A DNA stretch of 64,000 bases, from contig JAJRRO010000074.1 of the NCBI GenBank assembly GCA_024279425.1, positions 266,930-330,929 of the forward strand, given 5' to 3'. This document shows positions 34,456-43,431 of the stretch, in pieces (the stretch's first letter is position 1; each line of letters starts with the position of its first letter). Below the pieces are notes generated by a model. That model was not told the origin of the DNA, did no database searches, and worked only from the letters and a program-made list of their open reading frames with translations. The stretch comes from Bacteroidota bacterium. GTDB lineage: Bacteria; Bacteroidota; Bacteroidia; Flavobacteriales; Flavobacteriaceae. The position numbers were made by a program, and so were the translations under genes.

Positions 34456-35422
34456 GATAGGAATTATTGGGGGATCCGGTTATACAGGTGGGGAGTTGAT
34501 CCGAATTTTATTGAACCACCCTAAAGCCGATATTGATTTTGTGTACAGTACCACAAGGGCAGGCAAGAAGGTTTCCACTGCACATCCTGATTTGTTGGGG
34601 TTGACAGAATTAAATTTTACAGGAGACGTAAATCTAAATGTTGATGTGATTTTCCTTTGTCTAGGGCATGGTAATTCTACCAAGTTTTTAAATGAAAATG
34701 ATTTTTCCACAACAACCAAAATCATCGATTTAAGTAATGATTTCAGGTTAAAGGCAGATTCCATTTTACATGGAAAAGAATTTGTTTATGGACTCCCTGA
34801 ACTGAAAAAATCAGATATTGAAAATGCCAATCATATAGCCAATCCTGGCTGCTTCGCGACAGCGATCCAACTGGCATTGCTCCCCTTGGCAAATACAAAT
34901 CTTTTGAACAATCAGATTCATGTAAATGCAGTTACCGGAAGTACCGGAGCGGGAATAAGTCCGTCTGGAACCACACATTTTAGCTGGCGAAATAGCAATG
35001 CTTCTTGGTATAAACCATTTACACATCAGCATTTGGATGAAATCAATGAAAGCCTAGAGTCGCTCCAAAAGCACGTTGGGGAAATCATGTTCTTACCCAA
35101 TCGAGGAAACTTCACAAGAGGCATATTGGCCACCGCCTATACCCCTTTTGAAGGTAGTGAAGCTGATGCCGTTAACCTATATCAGAACTTTTATAAAGAA
35201 GCCGAATTCACGCATGTGGCAGAGGAACCAATAAGCTTAAAGCAAGTGGTGAACACCAACCAATGCCATATACACTTGCATAAACATCAGGATACACTGC
35301 TCATAACCTCGGCCATAGATAATTTATTGAAAGGAGCTTCAGGGCAGGCCATACAAAATATGAATTTAATGTTCGGCTTTAAAGAGCGTGAGGGATTACA
35401 ATTAAAAGCTGGAGCTTTTTAA
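34448..35422 (+). CDS. argC: N-acyl-gamma-glutamyl-phosphate reductase
   Basis: The enzyme reduces N-acylglutamyl phosphate to the semialdehyde with NADPH. Rossmann motif GIIGGSGYTGGELIRIL, catalytic Cys at residue 135 in IANPGCFATA, and GSTGAGISPSGTTHFSWR are visible. Its length of 324 residues is usual. It overlaps argG by 8 bases; a 92-base gap to proC follows. Confidence 0.95.
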   Translation: MIKIGIIGGSGYTGGELIRILLNHPKADIDFVYSTTRAGKKVSTAHPDLLGLTELNFTGDVNLNVDVIFLCLGHGNSTKFLNENDFSTTTKIIDLSNDFRLKADSILHGKEFVYGLPELKKSDIENANHIANPGCFATAIQLALLPLANTNLLNNQIHVNAVTGSTGAGISPSGTTHFSWRNSNASWYKPFTHQHLDEINESLESLQKHVGEIMFLPNRGNFTRGILATAYTPFEGSEADAVNLYQNFYKEAEFTHVAEEPISLKQVVNTNQCHIHLHKHQDTLLITSAIDNLLKGASGQAIQNMNLMFGFKEREGLQLKAGAF

Positions 35423-35514
35423 AATATGAGGTCGTAAGTCAGCAGTTATAAATGGGAGCAATATACAAAATTTGAAATGCCAACAACTGTCAACTATAAA
35501 CAAAAAACCAAATT

Positions 35515-36318
35515 ATGAAAATAGCCATTATAGGAGCCGGAAACCTAGGACTGTCAATTGCAGAAGGTGTCTTACATAGCAACGGTGCCACAAGCATGTA
35601 CTTGACCAAAAGGAATATTGAGAGTATCCAACATTTTGAAAAATACGGGAATGTTACCGTGACGACCGATAATAGGGACGCCGTTCAAAACTCCGATATT
35701 TTGATTTTCGCAGTACAACCCCTGCATATTGGCAAATTATTGGAAGAAGTCCAAGATTTGCTTACTGAAAAACATGTTGTTATTTCAACCATTACCGGTT
35801 TTAGTATTGAAAGCATAGAAAAAATTATTGGTAAAGACCAGAACATTATTCGAAGTATGCCCAATACAGCCATTTCCGTTGGGAAATCAATGACTTGCGT
35901 ATGTGCCAACGAAAAAGGAAAGAAAAAAATCGAGCTGGCCAAGGCTATTTATAATCGCATGGGACATACTTTGGAGATTCCAGAGGAGCAAATGCAGGCA
36001 GCTACGGTTATCTGTGCCAGTGGGATAGCATTCTGGATGCGTTTGATACGAGCCACAACACAAGGTGCCATCCAGTTGGGATTTGATGCCAAGGAAGCCC
36101 AAGAATTGGCCATGCACACCTGTGATGGTGCTGCTGGTCTTTTAATAGCTTCAGGTCATCATCCCGAAGAAGAAATAGATAAAGTCACCACACCCATGGG
36201 ATGTACCATTCAAGGGTTGAACGAAATGGAACACCAAGGATTAAGTTCTTCCTTGATACAAGGTATTGTGGCATCTTATGAAAAAATAACCAGAATTAAG
36301 GAAAAAAGACAACTGTAA
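35515..36318 (+). CDS. proC: Pyrroline-5-carboxylate reductase
   Basis: The last step of proline synthesis. The dinucleotide motif AIIGAGNLGLSIAEG, the IIRSMPNTAISVGKS segment typical of ProC, and the C-terminal VTTPMGCTIQGLNEMEHQG (family V-x-x-P-G-G-x-T) identify it. The protein has 267 residues. Placing proline genes between arginine genes is common in this family and shares glutamate-semialdehyde chemistry. Confidence 0.93.
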   Translation: MKIAIIGAGNLGLSIAEGVLHSNGATSMYLTKRNIESIQHFEKYGNVTVTTDNRDAVQNSDILIFAVQPLHIGKLLEEVQDLLTEKHVVISTITGFSIESIEKIIGKDQNIIRSMPNTAISVGKSMTCVCANEKGKKKIELAKAIYNRMGHTLEIPEEQMQAATVICASGIAFWMRLIRATTQGAIQLGFDAKEAQELAMHTCDGAAGLLIASGHHPEEEIDKVTTPMGCTIQGLNEMEHQGLSSSLIQGIVASYEKITRIKEKRQL

Positions 36319-36437
36319 TACAAATGTGCCATATCACGTGGAGGCGAGATATTTCGAATTGGGCATATGTATCCCGTTCATAAAAAATGACCCTAAAATA
36401 GGTTCCAGCTTTTGCAGGAATGACAAATTGAGAAAAA
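36319..36437 (+). repeat. Repeat-like intergenic spacer with hairpin
   Basis: The 119-base gap between proC and argD holds a dyad TTCC-AGC-TTTT-GCA-GGAA (36403-36420) and a run resembling interspersed intergenic repeats. No gene is apparent. It could be a mobile palindromic element that has inserted between operon genes. Confidence 0.4.
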
Positions 36438-37565
36438 ATGAAATTATTTGACGTATATCCATTATACAATGTCACTCCTGTTTCTGCTAAAGGAATCAAG
36501 GTGACCGATGACAAAGGGCAGGAATATCTAGATTTTTATGGAGGACACGCAGTCATATCCATAGGACATTCACATCCCCACTATTTAAAGCGCCTTAAGA
36601 GTCAATTGGACAATATCGGGTTTTATAGCAATGCGGTCCAAAATCCTTTACAAGTGCAATTGGCCACTAAACTGGGTCAACTTTCCAACTGCCCTGATTA
36701 CAATTTATTTCTTTGCAATTCAGGTGCCGAAGCCAATGAAAATGCATTGAAAATGGCATCCTTTCAAACGGGGAAATCACGTGTTATCTCCTTTAAAAAT
36801 AGTTTTCATGGAAGAACCTCCGCAGCTGTCGCAACTACGGATAATGAAAAAATTAACGCTCCAATCAACAAACAGCAAAAGGTAACCTTTTTGCCCTTTA
36901 ATGATATAGAAGCATTCCGCTTCGAAATCAAAAAAGGAGATGTTTGCGGGGTAATTTTAGAAGCTATTCAAGGCATAGGCGGATTGGATGAACCTACCAC
37001 CGAATTCTATCAACAAATTGCCAAGCTTTGTAAAGAAAATGAGGTGATATTGATTGCCGATGAGATACAATGTGGTTTTGGTCGAAGTGGAAAGTTCTTT
37101 GCGTTTCAACACCACGGCATACAACCTGATATCATTACCATTGCCAAAGGCATGGGTAATGGATTCCCAGTTGGGGGCGTATTGATTCATGATAGTATTA
37201 AGGCTTCATACGGTCAATTGGGAACTACATTCGGAGGAAACCATCTGGCCTGCGCTGCGACTTTGGCCGTCCTAGAAGTTATAGAGAAGGAAGGCTTAAT
37301 AGAAAATGCCAAAGAACTTGGTGACTATTTTTTGGAAAAAGCCCAAGAGATTCCGCAAGTAAAACAAACCAAGGGAAAAGGATTGATGTTAGGATTGGAG
37401 TTTGATTTTGAAGTTGCTGAACTTCGAAAAAAGTTGATTTATGAAGAACATCTTTTCACAGGTGGGGCAAGCAACAAAAAGGTACTCCGGATCCTTCCGG
37501 CATTGAACATTACCAAAGCTGATATGGATATATTTTTCAATAAGTTAAAAATAGCGTTGTCATGA
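36438..37565 (+). CDS. argD: Acylornithine aminotransferase
   Basis: A PLP-dependent class III aminotransferase converting N-acylglutamate semialdehyde to N-acylornithine. It has LFLCNSGAEANENALKMA, SFHGRTSAAVATT, DEIQCGFGRSGKFF and the PLP lysine near residue 237 in TIAKGMGNGFPVGG. It has 375 residues and overlaps proA by 4 bases (ATGA). Confidence 0.94.
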   Translation: MKLFDVYPLYNVTPVSAKGIKVTDDKGQEYLDFYGGHAVISIGHSHPHYLKRLKSQLDNIGFYSNAVQNPLQVQLATKLGQLSNCPDYNLFLCNSGAEANENALKMASFQTGKSRVISFKNSFHGRTSAAVATTDNEKINAPINKQQKVTFLPFNDIEAFRFEIKKGDVCGVILEAIQGIGGLDEPTTEFYQQIAKLCKENEVILIADEIQCGFGRSGKFFAFQHHGIQPDIITIAKGMGNGFPVGGVLIHDSIKASYGQLGTTFGGNHLACAATLAVLEVIEKEGLIENAKELGDYFLEKAQEIPQVKQTKGKGLMLGLEFDFEVAELRKKLIYEEHLFTGGASNKKVLRILPALNITKADMDIFFNKLKIALS

Positions 37566-38758
37566 GTTTGATTTTGAACATAACACAGCGCAATGCTGTC
37601 CTTAATTCCATGATCAAATGGATAGAGATGGAGAAGAATTCGGTTTTGGAGGCCAACAAGAAAGATTTGGAGGAATATAGTGGAGACGATATAGCCATGT
37701 ATGACCGCCTAAAAGTGGACGAGGACAAAATAAAAGGGATGAAACAATCCCTAGTAGAATTGGCTAGGCAAAAAGACCCCTTAAATATTGAGCGTTTTCA
37801 ATTTGAGCACGAAAATGGTATGCATGTAAGTAACCGAACCGCTCCTTTTGGTACGGTATTGATTATTTACGAATCCAGACCTGATGTAACCATAGAAGCC
37901 GCTGGAATAGCCTTTAAATCTGGTAACAAGATTCTATTGAAAGGAGGTAAGGAATCGTTGAACAGTAATTTAGTCCTTATCGACCTATGGCACCGGGCTT
38001 TGGAAGAAAACCAAATTTCAAAAGATTGGGTTACCTATTTACAATATGATAGGTCCCAAACCCAGGACTTCCTGGAAAATCCTACTCAAAAAGTAGATTT
38101 GATCGTACCTAGGGGTGGCGAAAGATTGATTGCCTTTGTAAAACAGCATGCCACTTGTCCGGTTATCGTTAGTGGAAGGGGCAATAATTTTCTTTTCGTT
38201 GACAAAGAGGCCGACCCACAGATGGCATTGGATATCATTCTAAATGCCAAGGTTACAAAAATATCGGCCTGCAATGCCCTTGATAAGGTTTTGATTGCTG
38301 CCGATATGCCCAGAAAACTGGAATTCATCCAACATTTAGTAGATGGACTTAAAGAAAGCAAGGTTCAAATTTTGACGGACGACATACTTTCCAGTATCGA
38401 AGGGACTACCCCTATTGAAAGCGAGGAGACCTGGTATGAAGAATTTTTAGATTATAAGATTGTTTTAGGGCAAGTACCAAACTTGGGCGAGGCCATTGAA
38501 AAAATCAACACCTATGGTGGAGGGCATTCGGCAACGATAGTGACGACCAATGAAGAAACTGCCGATGCGTTTATGAATACCGTTGATACAGCAGCCGTAT
38601 ATCATAATGCTTCAACCCGTTTTACCGATGGCGGCCAATTCGGATTGGGTGGAGAGCTGGCTATAAGCACAGATAAATTACACCAAAGAGGGCCCATCGG
38701 ATTGCAGCACTTGGTTACCAACAAATGGTATGTTAAAGGGAATGGCCAGATTAGATAA
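37562..38758 (+). CDS. proA: Gamma-glutamyl phosphate reductase
   Basis: The second step of proline synthesis. The signature VDLIVPRGGERLIAFVKQHA and the catalytic Cys near residue 237 in KISACNALDKVLI are clear, as is GGGHSATIVT, and the C-terminal HNASTRFTDGGQFGLGGE region fits ProA. The protein has 398 residues. It begins within the stop of argD, so it is translationally coupled. Confidence 0.94.
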   Translation: MSLILNITQRNAVLNSMIKWIEMEKNSVLEANKKDLEEYSGDDIAMYDRLKVDEDKIKGMKQSLVELARQKDPLNIERFQFEHENGMHVSNRTAPFGTVLIIYESRPDVTIEAAGIAFKSGNKILLKGGKESLNSNLVLIDLWHRALEENQISKDWVTYLQYDRSQTQDFLENPTQKVDLIVPRGGERLIAFVKQHATCPVIVSGRGNNFLFVDKEADPQMALDIILNAKVTKISACNALDKVLIAADMPRKLEFIQHLVDGLKESKVQILTDDILSSIEGTTPIESEETWYEEFLDYKIVLGQVPNLGEAIEKINTYGGGHSATIVTTNEETADAFMNTVDTAAVYHNASTRFTDGGQFGLGGELAISTDKLHQRGPIGLQHLVTNKWYVKGNGQIR

Positions 38759-38760
38759 GT

Positions 38761-38793
38761 AGACTTGTCAGGTTTTGAAAACCTGACAGGTCT
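38761..38793 (+). repeat. Palindromic repeat between proA and proB
   Basis: AGACTTGTCAGGTTTT and GAAAACCTGACAGGTCT are near-perfect inverted arms (one mismatch). The same core, GACCTGTCAGGTTT, recurs at 41461-41510, which marks it as an interspersed palindromic element and not a gene-specific terminator. Confidence 0.75.
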
Positions 38794-38822
38794 GAAAAAA
38801 GAGTATAGATTAAAAACCAAAA

Positions 38823-38924
38823 GCAGCTCCCCTCAGATCAAGGGAGGTGGCTTTAAGCAAAGCCAAAAAGACAGCGAGTCTGAAGAAGCATAAATAAAGA
38901 GTGAAAATTAGACCTGCAGGTCTA
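38823..38924 (+). repeat. Further inverted repeats before proB
   Basis: The rest of this gap holds three small dyads: CTCCCCT...AAGGGAG (38827-38846), GGCTTT-aagc-AAAGCC (about 38849-38864) and the perfect 16-base palindrome TAGACCTGCAGGTCTA (38909-38924), which shares the GACCTG core. No coding sequence is seen. Confidence 0.55.
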
Positions 38925-38938
38925 AAAATCATGGGGAA

Positions 38939-39700
38939 ATGAATAAAAAACGTATTCTTTTAAAGATTGGATCTAATACCTTGACCAAAGAAACCGATCA
39001 AATTTCTCGGGGCAAAATTGAGGATATTGGAAGGCAAGTTGTGGCCTTAAAAGATGAATACGAATTCATTATCGTAAGTTCAGGGGCCATAGCGGCAGCC
39101 AAGCAATTTGTGAAATTGGAGCATAATGGAGCGGCCATTGATGTAAAACAAGCACTAGCAGCAATCGGACAACCCCATTTAATGCGGATTTTTCAAGAGA
39201 ATTTTAGGGAATTGGGACTATTCACTTCCCAATGTTTGTTGTCCTACTCAGATTTTGATAACGCCGATGCCAAGGCCAATATAAAGAACACCATTAATGT
39301 ACTGGTCTCCAATAACTTCATTCCCATAATAAATGAAAATGATACTGTTGCCACTGATGAGATTCAATTTGGTGACAATGACAAATTAGCAGCTTTGACC
39401 GCAGTCCTATTGCAAGTAGATTTATTGATGATAGCGACCAATACAGATGGGATATACACCAAGGATTCAATTGAAAAACAACAACCTGAGACCATTATCT
39501 CCGTTTCTGGAGCCCAAAGTTTGAGGAAGGAAATAAGTACGGCCAAATCTTCCCATGGCACAGGGGGTATGCAATCAAAAATCGAGGCTTCAGTCATTGC
39601 CCAAACTGCCGGTATTGAAACTTGGATTGTTAATGGGTTAAAAGACAATTTTATAACCGAGGCCCTAAAGGGGACAAGTAACCACACTAAAATCAAATAA
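38939..39700 (+). CDS. proB: Glutamate 5-kinase (without PUA domain)
   Basis: The first step of proline synthesis. The amino-acid-kinase fold shows RILLKIGSNTLTKE, EFIIVSSGAIAAAK, NENDTVATDEIQFGDND and SSHGTGGMQSKIEAS. At 253 residues it lacks the C-terminal PUA domain of enterobacterial ProB (about 367 residues), as do many ProB proteins of this phylum. Its stop shares one base with the argF' start. Confidence 0.94.
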   Translation: MNKKRILLKIGSNTLTKETDQISRGKIEDIGRQVVALKDEYEFIIVSSGAIAAAKQFVKLEHNGAAIDVKQALAAIGQPHLMRIFQENFRELGLFTSQCLLSYSDFDNADAKANIKNTINVLVSNNFIPIINENDTVATDEIQFGDNDKLAALTAVLLQVDLLMIATNTDGIYTKDSIEKQQPETIISVSGAQSLRKEISTAKSSHGTGGMQSKIEASVIAQTAGIETWIVNGLKDNFITEALKGTSNHTKIK

Positions 39701-40638
39701 TGCAAAACTACCTCTCTATAAACGATATTGATTCACTTCCCGAATGGGTTGAAGAGGCCAAGGCCATAAAAAAAGACCCACTGAAATCCAAGTCTTTGGG
39801 AAAAGACAAGACCATAGGATTGTTGTTCTTTAACAATAGCCTAAGGACCCGTCTAAGTACTCAAAAGGCAGCTATAAATTTAGGAATGGAAGTCATTGTA
39901 ATGAACTTTGGCAGTGAAGGATGGGCATTGGAATATGCCGATGGCACCATTATGGATCAAGGTACTTCAGAGCATATTAAGGAAGCCGCTCAAGTCGTTT
40001 CCCAGTATTGCGATATTGTGGCAATAAGGGCTTTTGCTTCATTAAAAGACAAGGGAAAAGATGAAGCGGAAGTTGTCTTGAACGGTTTTAAAAAGTATGC
40101 AAGCGTTCCAATTGTAAATATGGAAAGTTCTATGGGGCATCCGTTGCAAGCTTTGGCAGATGCCATAACCCTAGCTGAAAATTCAATCAAAACAAAACCG
40201 AAAGTTGTACTTTCATGGGCGCCCCATCCTAAGGCATTGCCCCATGCCGTAGCTAATTCATTCGTTCAAATGATGCAGTTGCAAGATGCCGATTTTATTA
40301 TTACCCATCCCCAAGGCTATGAATTGGATCCAAAAATCACCAAAAATGCACAAATTGAATACAATCAAGAGAAGGCATTGGAAAATGCCGATTTTGTATA
40401 TGTCAAAAATTGGAGCAGTTATTCGGATTACGGTAAGGTCAACAATCAAGACTCAAATTGGATGATGACCAAAGAAAAATTGGGGAAGGCCAAATTTATG
40501 CATTGTCTCCCAGTACGAAGAAATGTTGTTGTGGAAGATGCGGTATTGGATAGTAATCAATCCCTGATCATAGAGCAAGCCAATAATAGAACCTATTCCG
40601 CGCAAGTGGTTTTGGAAAAAATATTAGAAGACCTTTAA
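39700..40638 (+). CDS. argF': N-acylornithine carbamoyltransferase (ArgF' type)
   Basis: The enzyme carbamoylates N-acetyl- or N-succinylornithine rather than free ornithine. It has the carbamoyl-phosphate loop FFNNSLRTRLST, AIRAFASLKD, VNMESSMGHPLQALADA and HCLPVRRNVVVEDAVLD. The residue that separates acetyl (Glu) from succinyl (Pro) enzymes in the literature aligns, by my reading, with Ser90 here (MDQGTSEHIKEA). The acyl group used is therefore not decided by sequence. The protein has 312 residues. Confidence 0.9.
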   Translation: MQNYLSINDIDSLPEWVEEAKAIKKDPLKSKSLGKDKTIGLLFFNNSLRTRLSTQKAAINLGMEVIVMNFGSEGWALEYADGTIMDQGTSEHIKEAAQVVSQYCDIVAIRAFASLKDKGKDEAEVVLNGFKKYASVPIVNMESSMGHPLQALADAITLAENSIKTKPKVVLSWAPHPKALPHAVANSFVQMMQLQDADFIITHPQGYELDPKITKNAQIEYNQEKALENADFVYVKNWSSYSDYGKVNNQDSNWMMTKEKLGKAKFMHCLPVRRNVVVEDAVLDSNQSLIIEQANNRTYSAQVVLEKILEDL

Positions 40639-40680
40639 TTCAATTAGGGCAAAATACCTTTTGAAAAGGTCTGACTTAGG

Positions 40681-41433
40681 ATGGAACAGAAATTAAAAAA
40701 TAGAGTTGGCATAATAACAGGGGCCACCAGTGGCATGGGCAAGGCCATTGCCATGGAATTCGACAAAGAAGGTGCCAAGTTGATTCTTTCTGGACGTAAT
40801 TCAGAAAGAGGTAATGAGCTTACCAAAGCAGCGAAAAATTCCATTTTTATTGCTGGAGATATCAGTAAACCGGAAACTAATGAGCAATTGGTAAAAGCGG
40901 CTATTGACCATTATGGCCAATTGGATTTTATAGCATTGAATGCGGGTATATTAGGGTTGGGAAGTGTTATTGAATTACCCCTTGATACTTGGAATACCAC
41001 GTTAAACACGAATTTAAGTTCTATATTTTATTTATCAAAATACGCCCTTCCATATTTATTGAACAGTGATATTGGAAATATACTCATCAATGCGTCCATT
41101 GCAGCTTTTAAAAGCTTTCCTAATCATCCTGCTTATTGCGCTTCCAAGGCCGCATCAATAGCCTTAATGAAGCAAATGGCCGTTGAATATGCCCCTAAAG
41201 TAAGAGTGAACGCGATGTGTCCAGGACCAGTGGATACCCCACTGTTATGGGATTCTGCCAAAGCATTTGAAAATCCTAAAAAAGCCGTTGAAAATGTAAA
41301 AAAAGCTACCTTGCTGCAACGATTGGGAACCCCCGATGATGTGGCAAAATTGGCGCTTTTTCTAATATCGAAAGATTCGTCTTGGATTACTGGGACATCG
41401 ATGACCATTGATGGTGGGATAATGAATACTTAA
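40681..41433 (+). CDS. SDR-family oxidoreductase
   Basis: A classical short-chain dehydrogenase of 250 residues: GIITGATSGMGKAIAMEF (cofactor loop), NAGILGLGSVIEL, catalytic Tyr-x-x-x-Lys as YCASKAAS, and PGPVDTPLLWD. The substrate is unknown. It interrupts the arginine cluster between argF' and argB and has palindromic repeats in its 3' flank. It has no known role in arginine synthesis and may be an inserted gene. Confidence 0.85.
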   Translation: MEQKLKNRVGIITGATSGMGKAIAMEFDKEGAKLILSGRNSERGNELTKAAKNSIFIAGDISKPETNEQLVKAAIDHYGQLDFIALNAGILGLGSVIELPLDTWNTTLNTNLSSIFYLSKYALPYLLNSDIGNILINASIAAFKSFPNHPAYCASKAASIALMKQMAVEYAPKVRVNAMCPGPVDTPLLWDSAKAFENPKKAVENVKKATLLQRLGTPDDVAKLALFLISKDSSWITGTSMTIDGGIMNT

Positions 41434-41460
41434 AGGAAATAGGCATAGCTTAAAAGAAAA

Positions 41461-41510
41461 GACCTGTCAGGTTTCCTACCAAAGGCAGGCAGGTTAAAAC
41501 CTGACAGGTC
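41461..41510 (+). repeat. Palindromic repeat before argB
   Basis: GACCTGTCAGGTTT (41461-41474) and AAACCTGACAGGTC (41497-41510) are exact inverted arms of 14 bases with a 22-base loop. The core matches the repeat at 38761-38793. The T run needed for intrinsic termination is absent. Confidence 0.8.
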
Positions 41511-41527
41511 TAAATTGCAAAAACGAA

Positions 41528-42304
41528 ATGAAAAAATTATCCATAGTAAAAATTGGCGGAAACGTTATTGAAGACCGAGCTGAACTTAATCGGTTTTTGG
41601 TAAATTTCTCTAAGATGGAAGGGGCCAAGATTTTGGTGCATGGGGGTGGAAAATTGGCTACAAAATTGGCTTCCCAAATGGGCATTGAATCTAAAATGAC
41701 TAACGGAAGGCGGATTACCGATGCCAAAAGCCTAGAGGTCATCACCATGATATACGGCGGACTGACCAACAAAAATATAGTGGCGCAACTACAGGCACTT
41801 GGCATTAATGCCATTGGTTTGAGCGGAGCGGACGGTAATACCATACAAGCCCATAAAAGACCGGTCAAAGATGTTGATTTTGGATTTGTAGGGGACTTAG
41901 ATGGCATTAATTCGAAATTGATCAGTTCATTTTTATCCATCGGATTAACACCTGTGTTTTGTGCCATTTCCCATGATGGTAATGGGCAACTTTTAAATAC
42001 CAATGCGGATACGATAGCCTCAGAAATCGCTATTGGCATGAGCAAAAGCTATGAAACTACACTATATTACTGCTTTGAAAAGAAAGGAGTTCTGATGAAC
42101 GTTTCGGATGAGAGCTCGGTCGTAAAAAATATAGATTCTAAGAGTTATAAGGATTTGCTGGACAAAAATATAATCGCCGACGGCATGCTTCCCAAAATGC
42201 ACAATTGTTTTCTTGCACTCCAACAAAAAGTCAATAAGGTGTGTATCGGTGATATATCTATGCTCCTATCAGATTCTAAAGTATTTACCACGATAACCCT
42301 ATGA
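41528..42304 (+). CDS. argB: N-acylglutamate kinase
   Basis: The enzyme phosphorylates N-acylglutamate. KLSIVKIGGNVIED, ILVHGGGKLATKLAS, GLSGADGNTIQA and ADGMLPKMHNCFLAL are typical of ArgB. The protein has 258 residues. It overlaps argE by 4 bases. Confidence 0.93.
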   Translation: MKKLSIVKIGGNVIEDRAELNRFLVNFSKMEGAKILVHGGGKLATKLASQMGIESKMTNGRRITDAKSLEVITMIYGGLTNKNIVAQLQALGINAIGLSGADGNTIQAHKRPVKDVDFGFVGDLDGINSKLISSFLSIGLTPVFCAISHDGNGQLLNTNADTIASEIAIGMSKSYETTLYYCFEKKGVLMNVSDESSVVKNIDSKSYKDLLDKNIIADGMLPKMHNCFLALQQKVNKVCIGDISMLLSDSKVFTTITL

Positions 42305-43368
42305 AGACCGAAGAAATGCTTACCGAAAAGGCAATCGAACTATTAAAGGAACTCATCTCCATTCAATCATTTTCCGGAGAGGAACATCATACGGCAGAAG
42401 CCATTGAAAGATGGTTCGAAACATTCGATATTCCTTTTCAAAGAGAAACCAACAATGTTTTCGCGAAAAATAAGCATTGGGATGATGCAAAACCCACACT
42501 GCTCTTAAATTCCCATCACGATACGGTAAAACCAAATAAAGGGTATACCAAAGACCCTTTCCATCCACATATCGAGGATGGTAAATTGTATGGTCTTGGC
42601 AGTAACGATGCTGGTGGGCCATTGGTTTCCTTGCTGGCTGCATTCGTTCATTTTTATAGTGCAGAAAATTTGAACCATAACATTTTAATGGTAGCCTCGG
42701 CTGAAGAAGAGAATGCAGGTCCTAAGAGTCTTAGTGGCCTACTCCCCCATCTACCAAAAATAGATGTAGCCATTATAGGGGAGCCAACCCTCATGAATTT
42801 GGCCATCGCCGAAAAGGGACTGGTCGTATTTGACGCTGTAGTTAAAGGTACTCCATCACATGCGGCACATCCGAACAATGACAACGCCATTTACAATACT
42901 ATTAAAGTCTTGGAATGGTTCAAAAACTATACGTTTGAAAAGACCTCCGAAGCTTTAGGAGATGTAAAGCTCACAGTAACCCAGATAAGTGCAGGAAGCC
43001 AACATAACGTCGTACCTGCCCATACTGATTTGGTTATTGATGTTCGTGTAAATGACAGCTACACCAACAAAGAAATTGCCGATACTCTAAAAGCTGAGGC
43101 ACCTTGTGAATTGGAGGAGCGTTCCTTACGGTTGAACTCATCTTCTATTGATAAAAATCACTTTTTGGTGCAATCGGGAATTGCTTTAGGGCGGAAAACG
43201 TATGGTTCCCCAACTTTATCCGATCAAGCAGCCTTGACCTGCCAATCCATGAAGTTGGGACCTGGGGACAGTACACGTTCCCATTCAGCAGATGAATTTA
43301 TCTTTGTCAGGGAAATTGAAGAAGGAATTGATTTGTATATAAAAATCTTATCAGGATTTTTACAATAA
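42301..43368 (+). CDS. argE: N-acylornithine/N-acylcitrulline deacylase (M20)
   Basis: An M20 metallopeptidase: LLLNSHHDTVKPN (metal His/Asp), GLGSNDAGGPL (bridging Asp), VASAEEENAGPKSL (catalytic and metal Glu) and a dimerisation insert. In clusters with ArgF' this deacylase removes the acyl group from N-acylcitrulline instead of N-acylornithine. It has 355 residues and is coupled to argB by an ATGA overlap. Confidence 0.87.
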   Translation: MKTEEMLTEKAIELLKELISIQSFSGEEHHTAEAIERWFETFDIPFQRETNNVFAKNKHWDDAKPTLLLNSHHDTVKPNKGYTKDPFHPHIEDGKLYGLGSNDAGGPLVSLLAAFVHFYSAENLNHNILMVASAEEENAGPKSLSGLLPHLPKIDVAIIGEPTLMNLAIAEKGLVVFDAVVKGTPSHAAHPNNDNAIYNTIKVLEWFKNYTFEKTSEALGDVKLTVTQISAGSQHNVVPAHTDLVIDVRVNDSYTNKEIADTLKAEAPCELEERSLRLNSSSIDKNHFLVQSGIALGRKTYGSPTLSDQAALTCQSMKLGPGDSTRSHSADEFIFVREIEEGIDLYIKILSGFLQ

Positions 43369-43381
43369 ACAATAATTAGTA

Positions 43382-43405
43382 AACAATGTACAATTGTAAA
43401 TTGTT
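43382..43405 (+). repeat. Palindrome before argH
   Basis: A 24-base palindrome with one mismatched pair (centre TACAATTGTA) sits in the 63-base gap between argE and argH. The type is frequent in AT-rich intergenic spacers. I see no promoter element there. Confidence 0.5.
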
Positions 43406-43431
43406 CATTGCAAAATGTTAATTGAATAACT

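Noticed and set aside
36319..36437. A promoter or riboswitch between proC and argD
   Set aside because: Only repeat-like dyads are visible. No -7 element and no conserved riboswitch features were seen.
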